64,000 bases of DNA from contig PMNA01000030.1 in assembly GCA_003162055.1 (NCBI GenBank), forward strand, positions 1 through 64,000. The letters run 5' to 3'. Origin of the DNA: Actinomycetota bacterium (GTDB lineage: Bacteria; Actinomycetota; Thermoleophilia; Gaiellales; Gaiellaceae). The position numbers and the translations under genes were made by a program. The notes under the pieces are model-generated. The model was not told the DNA's origin and searched no databases. It saw nothing but the letters and a program-made list of their open reading frames with translations. How positions within the stretch are numbered: the stretch's first letter is position 1; each line of letters begins with the position of its first letter. This document shows positions 35,460 through 44,062 of this stretch, one piece after another.

Positions 35460-36179
35460 TCAGTCGCCGTTTCTACTGCCGCTCGGCTCGGCCGGCGCGA
35501 CGAGTATGCCGCCCGCCTCGACCTCCGTACCCTCCTCACGCAGGCGCTCGCGGATCAGGAACTGGAAGGTCGACCAGGCACCGCGCCGAGCCTCGAACAA
35601 ACGGTAGACCTGCCACTCGCTCATGACCTTCGGGTCTCGTGCGTGCTTGCCGGCCCAGTCGGCGAACCGCGGTAGACGGCCGAGTTCTTGTGCGAGCTCT
35701 GCGCCTTGCTCGATCGCGCGCTCGAGGCGCTCCTCGCCGACCGGCAGGTCGTACCCGGCCTGGCGCAGCGCCTCGCGCAGCGAGCCGAAGGTGTGCCAGT
35801 AGAGCGACTTCGACGGGACTCGTCCCTTGCGCGAATCGAGATCTCGCGCGGTCGGTGTGCGATTCAGCTCTTCCCCCAGGTCGCGTAGGGCGCGAAGAAG
35901 CTCGTCGCGCGTGGCGAAGCGTCTGGGCACGAGGCCCGCCTCGCGCTTGGCTGCGTTCCAACTACCGAAGTGCTCGATCACCGTTTGCGGATGGATAGTG
36001 CTCGCTTCGTCGCTAGCGAACTCGCGCATCGTCGGCGAGCGTCCGAGTCGCTCGGCGCAGGCTCGTAGCTCGTTCAGAATGCGCTCATTCGAATAGCGCT
36101 TGCGAATGCTTGCCTGGAAGCTGGCCAGAGCCTGCGGGTCGATCGCGCTCAGAGCGCGGAAAGGAGGCTGTTTCGCCAT
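35460..36179 (-). CDS. Protein of three tandem HNH-associated DNA-binding repeats
   Basis: 239 aa made of three copies of a repeat of about 60 residues (about 26-85, 87-145, 148-208). Each has the pattern LGRSPTMREF or LNRTPTARDL, then a helix and FGSWNAAKREAGL or FGSLREALRQAGY. This is the homing-endonuclease-associated repeat, thought to bind DNA. There is no HNH or other nuclease motif, so a DNA-binding or regulatory role is inferred. CATAAT at 36197-36202 (minus) may be its -10. Confidence 0.75.
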   Translation of the reverse strand: MAKQPPFRALSAIDPQALASFQASIRKRYSNERILNELRACAERLGRSPTMREFASDEASTIHPQTVIEHFGSWNAAKREAGLVPRRFATRDELLRALRDLGEELNRTPTARDLDSRKGRVPSKSLYWHTFGSLREALRQAGYDLPVGEERLERAIEQGAELAQELGRLPRFADWAGKHARDPKVMSEWQVYRLFEARRGAWSTFQFLIRERLREEGTEVEAGGILVAPAEPSGSRNGD

Positions 36180-36316
36180 CGCAAAGAGTCTAGAGCATTA
36201 TGCGAGAATTGCAACATGTTTCGATCTCGATCAGGAAATGCCTTCAGCTGCGCTCGGGCGCTGAGCTGCCCACCTTCTCTACCAGGCTCGGCGCCCGGGC
36301 TTAACGGGCGAGGATC

Positions 36317-39061
36317 TCAGTGCGCGAGCTCGAGCGCGCTGTCGGGCGACTCGCCTTCGGAGGTGCCGCCCCCTCCCCCACCGGCCTCGGCCGGCAGGAT
36401 GTTCTCGAGCGCCGAGACGCAGCGCGGGCAGAACTGCTCGCCTGCGTTCTCGCGCAGCTCGACGAGCGCCTGCTTGACCTGGCGGGCCGAGCGATAGGTG
36501 CGCGTGGTGAGCATCGAATCGAGCGCATCGGCTACATGGATGATGCGGGCGCCGAGCGGGATCTCCTCCCCGGCGAGGCCGTCCGGATAGCCGGAGCCGT
36601 CGAAGTGCTCGTGGTGGTGGCGAATGGCCGGAACCGCGTCGGCTAGGAAGCCGAGCCGCTCGATGATGCGGGCGCCTTCGTCGGCATGCCTTCGCATCAG
36701 CTCCCATTCATAGTCGTTCAGCTCGGAGGGCTTGAGCAGCACCGAGTCGGGCACGGCCAGCTTGCCGATGTCGTGGAAAAGGGCGGCCTGGCCGAGAATA
36801 TTCAGCTCTGCCGGAGAGAATCCGATCTCGCGCCCGATCGCGAGCGCGAGTTGCTGGACGCGGCGCGAGTGGCCAGCGGTGTAGGAGTCGCGCGCATCGA
36901 CGGTGGCCGACAGGCTCTCCATGGCGGCTGTCGAGCGCTCGCGTAGGAGTCGGTTCGCCTGTTCGAGCGAGAGGTTCTGCTTCTGGATCGTCTCGGCGGC
37001 CTGACGCAGCTTGTGCGCGCTCTTCTGGGCATGCCCGAGGTAGTCCTCTTGCGTCTTGCGCATGATCAAAAGCGGCAGGGCGAAGACGAGCAGCGCCTCG
37101 CTGCCGATCGCGTGGTAGGCGACCGCGATCAGAGCTCCCACGAGGCCGTAGACGAGGTAGTAGGGCACCAACCAGCTGAAGCGCTCGCGCCAGGCTGCCA
37201 GCCAGTTCTCATTGCCCTCGAGCGCCAAGGCTCCGGCGAGCAGTCCGGTGTTGATGAGGAAGTAGACGCCGCCGGCTGCGATCCCGGCCAGGTCGAAGAC
37301 AATTTGACGAGGGCTCAGCTCGCGGCCCAGTGCGAAGACGCCGCCCGCCGCCAGCCCGGCGAGACTCAGCCCGCCGATGTTGAAGAGCACCTGGTGCAAC
37401 GCCGATCGGCGCGCGCTCCACTCCACCACGCTGGTCGTAACCGCGAGCAGAAGTGCGACGCGCACGTCGAACAGAGCGACGCCGGCGATCGTGCCGACCG
37501 CGCTGACCGAGATCGAGCCGTCGTCGACCTGGATGGCGAGCGCCTGCCCCACTCCGACCAACGCGGTGACGGCGACGATTCCACCCCAGTCGATCTGACC
37601 GTGCGAGAACACCACGGCTGCCACGCCCGCCGCGATGCCGGTTGTGCTGATGAGCGCAACGATCGTGGCAAGGCGGAAGGAGAGCGAGAGGAAGTACGGG
37701 TTCTGGGCCGCACGGGGCCGCGGATTGCCCTCGGCCGAAAGAGCGGTGCGTTCGTCGTGCTCGGCGATCTGAGCGGCGACCTCGAGGTGGCCGGAGAGGG
37801 AGGGCGCGAGCACGGTCTCCTCGGCGCTCGCGGCCTGGACGCGGTTGCGTCCCTGTAGCTTGGCTCGGTAAACGGCCAGGTCGGACTGATGGATGAGCGC
37901 ATTCTGGTCGGCGCCGTCGCTGGGGAAGGAAGCGACTCCGATCGAGACGGTTGCGTGAATCGGCTCGCTCGAGGTCGAGACGTCGACGGAGCGCTCGGCG
38001 ACGGCTCGGCGGATCCTCTCCGCTATCTCGAGCGCTTTCTCGACGGGCGTTTCCGGAAGTAAGATGCTGAACTCCTCGCCGCCGAAACGAGCTGCCACGT
38101 CGTAGTGGCGCAGCTGCGAGCGGAAGACATCGGCGACGGCGCAGAGGATGGCGTCGCCGGCCAGGTGGCCGTAGGTGTTGTTGATCTCGCGCAGGAGGTC
38201 GAGGTCGATCATCAGCACCGAAAGGGGGTGGCCGTAGCGGATCGAGCGCGCCAGCTCGTCGCCGAAGACACGGCCGAAGTGGCGCGCGTTGTAGAGGCCG
38301 GTCTTGGGGTCGACGCGGGCCTCTTCCTGCAGGCGAGGCACCGTGAGCGAGCGCTGCGCAAGCACGAGCGGAGCGATTGCGAACAACGCCAGCCAGGAGT
38401 CGTAGGCCCAGATCAGGGCAATCACGACGCCGAGTACCGCAAGGGCCAGGTTGTAGCCGAGCGAGGAGAGCGAACCCGTCGATCGCCAGACGCTAAGCGA
38501 GCCACCCAGCTCGTGCTTGATGATCGCGATCAGGCAGTGATCGACGAGCACGAAGGTTGCCGCTGCCAGCAGGCCGGCCAGCGCGATCTCACCGGTTCGG
38601 CTTGCGGCGAGCCCATGACCGTTGAGAATGAGATCGGCAGCGCCCCAGGCGCCGAACGCGGCCAAAGTGGCGCAGGCGATGGAGGCTGCCTGAGCCGTCC
38701 AGGCGTAGCGCTGCTTGAGCCATTCCGGTATGTGCTGCACGATCGGTACCAGCACGACCAGCTCGGGCGGCAGCACGAGCGCGGCCGCCACGATGAAGAC
38801 GGCCAGCGACTCGTGGGCGTTACGAGAGGACGAACCGCGGGTTACGAGTAGCTGCGTGATCGCGGCCGCAGCGGCGAAACAGGCGAAAGCCCTCCAGCCG
38901 CTGGTACCCGAGCGAAGGTGAACGAACAGGGCGACATCCACGCCGATCGCGCCGGCGATCAGCAGCGAGGTGAAGATTCGCGTGCCCAGATTGCGGCGGC
39001 GAAGCGCCGGTTTCGGCCTGGGGCCGTCGTTCTGGCTGGTCTCGTTCGCGGTGATGCTCAC
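36317..39061 (-). CDS. Dual-membrane-block GGDEF/HD-GYP c-di-GMP enzyme
   Basis: 914 aa from GTG 39061 (a longer GTG at 39127 adds 22 residues). Order: about seven helices (28-238), GGDEF domain with intact GGEEF active site (327-331) and intact inhibitory RxxD (RHYD, 318-321); a second hydrophobic block of about seven helices (460-668); a coiled coil; HD-GYP with HDIGKL (763-768), HHHEHFDGSGYP (815-826). It could both make and destroy c-di-GMP at the membrane. The two halves look like two membrane sensors joined head to tail. The ligand sensed is unknown. Confidence 0.88.
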   Translation of the reverse strand: MSITANETSQNDGPRPKPALRRRNLGTRIFTSLLIAGAIGVDVALFVHLRSGTSGWRAFACFAAAAAITQLLVTRGSSSRNAHESLAVFIVAAALVLPPELVVLVPIVQHIPEWLKQRYAWTAQAASIACATLAAFGAWGAADLILNGHGLAASRTGEIALAGLLAAATFVLVDHCLIAIIKHELGGSLSVWRSTGSLSSLGYNLALAVLGVVIALIWAYDSWLALFAIAPLVLAQRSLTVPRLQEEARVDPKTGLYNARHFGRVFGDELARSIRYGHPLSVLMIDLDLLREINNTYGHLAGDAILCAVADVFRSQLRHYDVAARFGGEEFSILLPETPVEKALEIAERIRRAVAERSVDVSTSSEPIHATVSIGVASFPSDGADQNALIHQSDLAVYRAKLQGRNRVQAASAEETVLAPSLSGHLEVAAQIAEHDERTALSAEGNPRPRAAQNPYFLSLSFRLATIVALISTTGIAAGVAAVVFSHGQIDWGGIVAVTALVGVGQALAIQVDDGSISVSAVGTIAGVALFDVRVALLLAVTTSVVEWSARRSALHQVLFNIGGLSLAGLAAGGVFALGRELSPRQIVFDLAGIAAGGVYFLINTGLLAGALALEGNENWLAAWRERFSWLVPYYLVYGLVGALIAVAYHAIGSEALLVFALPLLIMRKTQEDYLGHAQKSAHKLRQAAETIQKQNLSLEQANRLLRERSTAAMESLSATVDARDSYTAGHSRRVQQLALAIGREIGFSPAELNILGQAALFHDIGKLAVPDSVLLKPSELNDYEWELMRRHADEGARIIERLGFLADAVPAIRHHHEHFDGSGYPDGLAGEEIPLGARIIHVADALDSMLTTRTYRSARQVKQALVELRENAGEQFCPRCVSALENILPAEAGGGGGGTSEGESPDSALELAH

Positions 39062-39178
39062 GTCAACGGAGCCCTCGGGCGGGCATGCTCGCCGGCCTGA
39101 CGAAGAGCGCGTGGAATATAGGGGCACACGAACAAGACACGGCTGTTACTAACTCTCCACGCTATCGACGGTAGGCGA

Positions 39179-39210
39179 GTGATGGCATCACCCTTCAAGG
39201 TAACGGTTAC
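39179..39210. promoter_or_regulatory. Two palindromes in the divergent control region
   Basis: GTGATGGCATCAC (39179-39191) and GTAACGGTTAC (39200-39210) are perfect palindromes around one central base, 8 bases apart. They lie between the GGDEF/HD-GYP gene and murT, which are transcribed away from each other. Regulator binding is possible; no matching consensus is recognised. Confidence 0.4.
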
Positions 39211-39254
39211 TTCAAGCGTCGGACGGAAGGACGTACTGTAGGCTCGTTACCACG

Positions 39255-40661
39255 GTGCGAATTCCGCTCGTAATCAGCACTCTAGTCGCCCGCGCTGTCG
39301 GCACCGCCTCGCGCCGCAGCGGTAAGGGCGGCGGCACAACCCTGCCCGGGCGCGTGCTGAACGCGCTCAACCCCGCAGGCATGGCTCGACTGGCGGCTCG
39401 GCTCGAACAGGGCTCGGCCATCATTTCGGCCACGAACGGCAAGACGACGACCGCGGCGATGACGGCGGCGATCCTTGCTTCTCGCTTCAGATTGGCCGGC
39501 AATCCCGCCGGCGCCAATCTCTCCTCGGGCATCTCGACCGCACTTCTTTATACGCGCGGAGCCGACCTGGGCCTGTTCGAGGTCGACGAGGCGGCGCTGC
39601 CGCAGGTGACCGAAGCGCTCAAGCCGCGGGTGCTCTGCCTCGGCAACCTCTTCCGCGATCAACTCGATCGCTACGGCGAGCTGGAGCTACTGGCGGAGCG
39701 CTGGCGCGGCGTTGTCTCCGGGTTGCCGGCGGATAACACCCTGGCCGTGAACGAAGACGACCCGCAACTGGCGCAGCTCGCGCGCGGGCGCGAGAGCGTT
39801 ATCCGCTTCGGTATCGAGGATGAGCGCTACGGCGGCCCCCTCCCCCACGCGGCCGATGCCCGCTACTGCAGCGCTTGCGGCGCCGCCTACAGCTACGAGC
39901 TGGCTTACGTCGGTCACCTCGGCAAATACTCCTGCCCCGGCTGCGGCTTCGAGCGCATGAGGCCGAACATCTGGGCCGAGGAGATCGAGCTCGCGGGGCT
40001 CACCGGGTCGACCTTCCGACTTCGCTTACCCGAGCGAACGGTCACCGTGAAGCTCGGCCTGCCCGGGGTCTACAACATCTACAACGCGCTTGCGGCGGCG
40101 ACTGTCGGATACGCGCTCGGCGCCCGGGCGGAGGAGATTGTGAGCGGGCTGGAGAGCACGCAGGCCGCGTTCGGCCGCTCGGAGCGGATCGCGATCGGCG
40201 AGCAGAAGCTGCTGCTGCTCCTGATCAAGAACCCGACCGGAGCCAACGAGGTCGTGCGCACGCTCGTCGCGGACGGCACGCCGAAAACGCTCGTGATCGC
40301 GCTCAACGACGAGATCGCCGACGGGCAGGATACGTCCTGGATCTGGGACGTCGACTTCGAGCCCTTGCTGGGCGGGCTGGAGCGTCTGATAGCGAGCGGC
40401 GGCCGCGCCGCCGAGTTGGCGCTTCGCTTCAAGTACGCCGGCTTTCCCGAAGACCGGATCGAAGTTGTCCCCTCGCCGGCCGAGGCGCTAGACCGTGGGC
40501 TGGAGCTGACGGATGAGAAGGGCGAGCTGATCGTCTGCCCGACCTACACCGCGATGCTCGAGCTGCAAGACGTGCTGGTGGCGCGCGGGCACGCCGACCC
40601 GTACTGGCAGCGTGCCGCCCGCGCCCGCGAGGAGTCCGGGGAAGCGAGGAAACCGAGATGA
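39255..40661 (+). CDS. murT: Lipid II isoglutaminyl synthase, MurT subunit
   Basis: 468 aa. Mur-ligase core with the P-loop ATNGKTTT (59-66), a middle domain with an inserted zinc ribbon (C205, C208, C227, C230) that is specific to MurT, and the C-terminal DUF1727 domain. With GatD it amidates the glutamate of the lipid II stem peptide. GTG start. It overlaps gatD by 4 bases (ATGA), the usual arrangement. Confidence 0.93.
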   Translation: MRIPLVISTLVARAVGTASRRSGKGGGTTLPGRVLNALNPAGMARLAARLEQGSAIISATNGKTTTAAMTAAILASRFRLAGNPAGANLSSGISTALLYTRGADLGLFEVDEAALPQVTEALKPRVLCLGNLFRDQLDRYGELELLAERWRGVVSGLPADNTLAVNEDDPQLAQLARGRESVIRFGIEDERYGGPLPHAADARYCSACGAAYSYELAYVGHLGKYSCPGCGFERMRPNIWAEEIELAGLTGSTFRLRLPERTVTVKLGLPGVYNIYNALAAATVGYALGARAEEIVSGLESTQAAFGRSERIAIGEQKLLLLLIKNPTGANEVVRTLVADGTPKTLVIALNDEIADGQDTSWIWDVDFEPLLGGLERLIASGGRAAELALRFKYAGFPEDRIEVVPSPAEALDRGLELTDEKGELIVCPTYTAMLELQDVLVARGHADPYWQRAARAREESGEARKPR

Positions 40662-41413
40662 CGACCCGGATCCGGCTCTGCCACCTATACCCCGACCAAC
40701 TCAACATCTACGCCGATCGCGGCAATATCGCCGTTCTCCGCAGGCGAGCCGAACGGCGCGGCTACGAGCTGGAGTGGATCGGCATCGGCGTCGGCGAGGC
40801 ACTCGCGCCCGACTGCGACCTGATCTACTTGGGCGGCGGGCAGGATCGTGAGCAGGCGCTGATCGCGCCCGACCTGGCGAGGCGCAGCGACGAGATCTCC
40901 TCCGCACTCGAAGACGGCGCGGCGTTGCTTGCGGTCTGCGGCGGCTACCAGCTGCTCGGGCGCGGCTACCGTGACCGCTCGGGCGTGGAGATGCCCGGCG
41001 CGGGCGTGCTGCCGCTCGAGACGGTCGCCGGCGACAGACGCATGATCGGCGACGTCTCGATCGACTGCGAGCTCGATCCCGGCGAGATGCTGACCGTGGT
41101 CGGCTTCGAGAACCACGGCGGTCGCACGCTGCTCGACCCGGGCGCCATTCCGCTCGGGCGCGTCGTGCACGGCTTCGGTAACAACGGCGAGAGTGGCTTC
41201 GAGGGCTGTCGTTTGGGCAAGGCAATCGGCACCTACCTGCACGGACCGCTCCTACCTCGCAACCCCTGGCTGGCCGACTGGCTGCTCGGCCAGGCGCTGG
41301 CGCGGCAGCTCGGCGAGCCGCCCGAGCTCGAGGCATTGGACGACGAGCTCGAGTACGAGGCCCATGCTGTGGCGCTGAGACGCGCGCGGGTGCGCGGCGG
41401 GAAGTTCCGCTAA
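40658..41413 (+). CDS. gatD: Lipid II isoglutaminyl synthase, GatD glutaminase subunit
   Basis: 251 aa class I glutamine amidotransferase of the CobQ/CobB type. The nucleophile is C94 in AVCGGYQLLG, and the catalytic His is H195 in TYLHGP. It releases ammonia for MurT. The start overlaps the murT stop. Confidence 0.93.
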   Translation: MTTRIRLCHLYPDQLNIYADRGNIAVLRRRAERRGYELEWIGIGVGEALAPDCDLIYLGGGQDREQALIAPDLARRSDEISSALEDGAALLAVCGGYQLLGRGYRDRSGVEMPGAGVLPLETVAGDRRMIGDVSIDCELDPGEMLTVVGFENHGGRTLLDPGAIPLGRVVHGFGNNGESGFEGCRLGKAIGTYLHGPLLPRNPWLADWLLGQALARQLGEPPELEALDDELEYEAHAVALRRARVRGGKFR

Positions 41414-41519
41414 ACGCGAAGGAAGCTCAACGTAGTGCTTTCGACGGGAACCAATTCCCGATGTCAAGGGAGCGGGTCATATCACCGATATCTGCCGAGA
41501 CCGTCAGAAAGGAGCCCCT

Positions 41520-41753
41520 ATGCGGAGCGTTGTCTACTTCATCTACATAGTCGGAACAGCGTTCGTTCTCTTCTTTCTCTCCCTCATCGTCACCAATCGT
41601 CTCGGTCTTCCGACTTTCGCAATCGCCCTAATTCAGATCGCAGTGATCGCTTGCGGAGGAGTCTTCGGCTATTTGCAGGCAAAAAAGAACGAGGGGATAA
41701 GAGAGGCGAAGAAGGCTGCGCGAGCTCGAAGTCAGACCGATTCCTCCGAATGA
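41520..41753 (+). CDS. Small two-helix membrane protein, unknown function
   Basis: 77 aa. Two hydrophobic helices (VVYFIYIVGTAFVLFFLSLI and FAIALIQIAVIACGGVFGYL) are followed by a basic tail (KKNEGIREAKKAARARS). AAAGGAG lies 6 bases before the ATG. No family recognised. It lies after gatD with a 106-base gap. Confidence 0.65.
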   Translation: MRSVVYFIYIVGTAFVLFFLSLIVTNRLGLPTFAIALIQIAVIACGGVFGYLQAKKNEGIREAKKAARARSQTDSSE

Positions 41754-41767
41754 ACCCATCTTCCTGC

Positions 41768-42223
41768 TCAGGGAACCCAGAGCGAACCGAGATAAACGGT
41801 CGGGTCGCCGGGCTGCCAGTTGCGCAGGAAGTGCTGGATCGGCGGGTGGATGACCACGTCGCCCAGCTCGTCGGGGGTAAACAGACGGTGACCGCGCACC
41901 GCGTCGTCGATCGAGGAGACCTCCTCCAGCGAATGCTCGCTCAGGTCGCTGGCGAAGATGATGTGAACGACGTGCTTGGCCACCGGGCGGCGGCCGGGCG
42001 CGATCGAGTCGGCCAGCGCGATCGGGCCTTCGATCGGAAACTCGTACTCGATGCCGAGCTCCTCGGCCAGCTCGCGCTGCAGCGCCTCCACCAACGTCTC
42101 GCCGCTGTCGACGCCGCCGCCGGGAAGCAGCCAGTACTCCTTGCCCGGCTTCTCCTGCCGGCAGAGCAGGATGCGTCCGTGCCAGCTGAGCAGGGCCGAG
42201 ACACGGATACGGGGCTCTCTCAT
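41768..42223 (-). CDS. Nudix hydrolase
   Basis: 151 aa. The Nudix box GGGVDSGETLVEALQRELAEELG fits GX5EX7REUXEEXGU exactly. Substrates are nucleoside diphosphates linked to another group; the exact one is not predictable. It lies 5 bases downstream of dut, so a nucleotide-pool cleaning role is plausible. Confidence 0.88.
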   Translation of the reverse strand: MREPRIRVSALLSWHGRILLCRQEKPGKEYWLLPGGGVDSGETLVEALQRELAEELGIEYEFPIEGPIALADSIAPGRRPVAKHVVHIIFASDLSEHSLEEVSSIDDAVRGHRLFTPDELGDVVIHPPIQHFLRNWQPGDPTVYLGSLWVP

Positions 42224-42228
42224 CTCTC

Positions 42229-42660
42229 TTACACCCGCGACGATCCGAATCCGCGCACGCCGCGGTCGCTGGCGGGTAGCTCCTCGACCTCGACCAGCTC
42301 GACCTCGGGCAGGCGCATGATCACCAGTTGGGCGATCCGCATCCCGGGCTCGATCGTGAAAGAGCTGTCGCGATCGGTATTCAGGACGACGACGCGCAGC
42401 TCGCCGCGGTAGCCGGAGTCGATCAGCCCCGGTGAGTTGACGAGAGCGATGCCGTGGCGCGCGGCTAGGCCCGAGCGCGGCTGGACGAAGCCGGCATAGC
42501 CTGCGGGGATTGCCACTGCCAGCCCGGTTCCGACCGTGGCCCGCTCGCCCGCCGCCAGCTCAAGCCGTTCGCAGGCCGCGAGATCGAGCCCGGCATCGCC
42601 GCTGTAGGCCCGCTCGGGAATCACAGCCTCGGGCCTGAGCCGGCAGATCTTGAGCTCCAT
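42229..42660 (-). CDS. dut: dUTP diphosphatase
   Basis: 143 aa trimeric dUTPase with the family motifs in order: AYSGDAGLDLAA, QPRSGLAARHGI, NSPGLIDSGYRGELRV, PGMRIAQLVI and DRGVRGFGSS. It removes dUTP and supplies dUMP. ATG overlaps the hflX stop (ATGA), so hflX-dut-Nudix form one unit. Confidence 0.95.
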   Translation of the reverse strand: MELKICRLRPEAVIPERAYSGDAGLDLAACERLELAAGERATVGTGLAVAIPAGYAGFVQPRSGLAARHGIALVNSPGLIDSGYRGELRVVVLNTDRDSSFTIEPGMRIAQLVIMRLPEVELVEVEELPASDRGVRGFGSSRV

Positions 42661-44000
42661 CAGTGGGCCTGCCTCGACTGCTCTGTCTCGCCCGACTGCC
42701 CTTTGTCGGTCGGCCGCTCTGCGTCGGCGAGCACGAAGCGCGAGAGGCGACCCAGCGTGCTGGGCGAGAGGCGCGCGAGAATGTAGACGCCCTCGGGCTC
42801 GTCGCGGCGCTCCTCGATCGGTGCCCCCAGCTCGTATAACTCGGACAGCGCGCCGGCCTGAGCGTGGGGTATGAGCAGGTGCACGGGCTCGAAGCGATTG
42901 GCGAAGCGCGAGGCCAGGCGGGCGCGCAGGGCATCCAGCCCGTCGCCGCTAAGCGCAGAGATCTGGAGAGCATCGGGGTAACGATTGGCGAGACGTTTGC
43001 GCGAGACGGCGTCGACCCTGTCGACCTTGTTGAGGACGAGCTCCACGGGAAGCTCGTCGGCGCCGAGCTCGTTCAGCACCGAAGCCACCGCGTCGATCTG
43101 ATCGACCATCTCCTGCGGCGGGAGCGAGGCATCGGCGACATGCAGGACGAGGTCGGCGACGAGCGTCTCCTCCAGGGTGGCGGCGAATCCTTCGACGAGT
43201 TGGTGCGGCAGGCGACGGATGAAGCCGACGGTGTCGGTCACCAGGTACTGCCTTCCCTCCTGTTCGAAGGAGCGTGTGGTGGGGTCGAGCGTCTCGAAGA
43301 GGCGGTCTTCGACCGAGACGCCCGCGCCGGCGAGAGCGTTCAGGAGCGTGGACTTGCCGGCGTTGGTGTACCCGGCCAGGGCGATCGTCGGCTTGTCACT
43401 GCGGCGGCGTTCCCTACGCCCCGTCTCGCGCCGCTTGGAAAGCTCTTTCAGCCGCCGCTTCAGTAGCGCGACGCGGCGGCGCGCCTCGCGGCGGTCACTC
43501 TCGAGCTGAGTCTCGCCGGGGCCGCGTGTACCGACGCCGCCGCCGAGCCGTTCGAGATGCTTCCACATCCCGCGCATGCGCGGCAGGTTGTACTCCAGCT
43601 GGGCCAGCTCGACCTGCAGCTTGCCCTCGGCGCTGACGGCGTGCTGGGCGAAGATGTCGAGGATCAGCTGGGTGCGATCGACGACGCGCCCGTCGAGCGC
43701 GTTCTCGAGCGTCCGCTGCTGAACGGGCGAGATCTCGTCGTCGACGATCAGGACCTCGGCGCCGGAGGCGGAGAACGTGCTCTCCAGCTGCACCAGCTTG
43801 CCCTTGCCGACAAAGGAGCGAGGGTCGGGATGGGCACGGTGCTGCACGAGCTCGGCGCTGATTACGACACCGGCGGTGCGCGCCAATTCGCTCAATTCGG
43901 CCAGCTCGGCGGCGGTGTCGGCGCCCTGCGCGAAGACCGCTAGCGCGAAGCCACGTTCTGGCTCCGCGCCTGGAACAGGATCGGGCTGATGCTCGGTCAC
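42660..44000 (-). CDS. hflX: Ribosome-associated GTPase HflX
   Basis: 446 aa from GTG 44000. N-terminal HflX domain (VGKGKLVQLE, RTQLILDIFAQHA), a Gly-rich LGGGVGTRGPGETQLE linker, and the G domain: GYTNAGKST, DTVGFI, NKVD and a SAL loop. It binds 50S subunits and splits stalled ribosomes under stress. A TTG at 44033 is a weaker alternative start. Confidence 0.94.
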   Translation of the reverse strand: MTEHQPDPVPGAEPERGFALAVFAQGADTAAELAELSELARTAGVVISAELVQHRAHPDPRSFVGKGKLVQLESTFSASGAEVLIVDDEISPVQQRTLENALDGRVVDRTQLILDIFAQHAVSAEGKLQVELAQLEYNLPRMRGMWKHLERLGGGVGTRGPGETQLESDRREARRRVALLKRRLKELSKRRETGRRERRRSDKPTIALAGYTNAGKSTLLNALAGAGVSVEDRLFETLDPTTRSFEQEGRQYLVTDTVGFIRRLPHQLVEGFAATLEETLVADLVLHVADASLPPQEMVDQIDAVASVLNELGADELPVELVLNKVDRVDAVSRKRLANRYPDALQISALSGDGLDALRARLASRFANRFEPVHLLIPHAQAGALSELYELGAPIEERRDEPEGVYILARLSPSTLGRLSRFVLADAERPTDKGQSGETEQSRQAH

Positions 44001-44062
44001 GGCACGTAGTATGCCCGCTCGCCCTGCCAGCAACCGAGCCGGTAGCTAGGCTGCCTTGAGAG

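Noticed and set aside
39062-39254. c-di-GMP riboswitch before the signalling enzyme or murT
   Set aside because: The conserved GEMM core and tetraloop sequences are not present.
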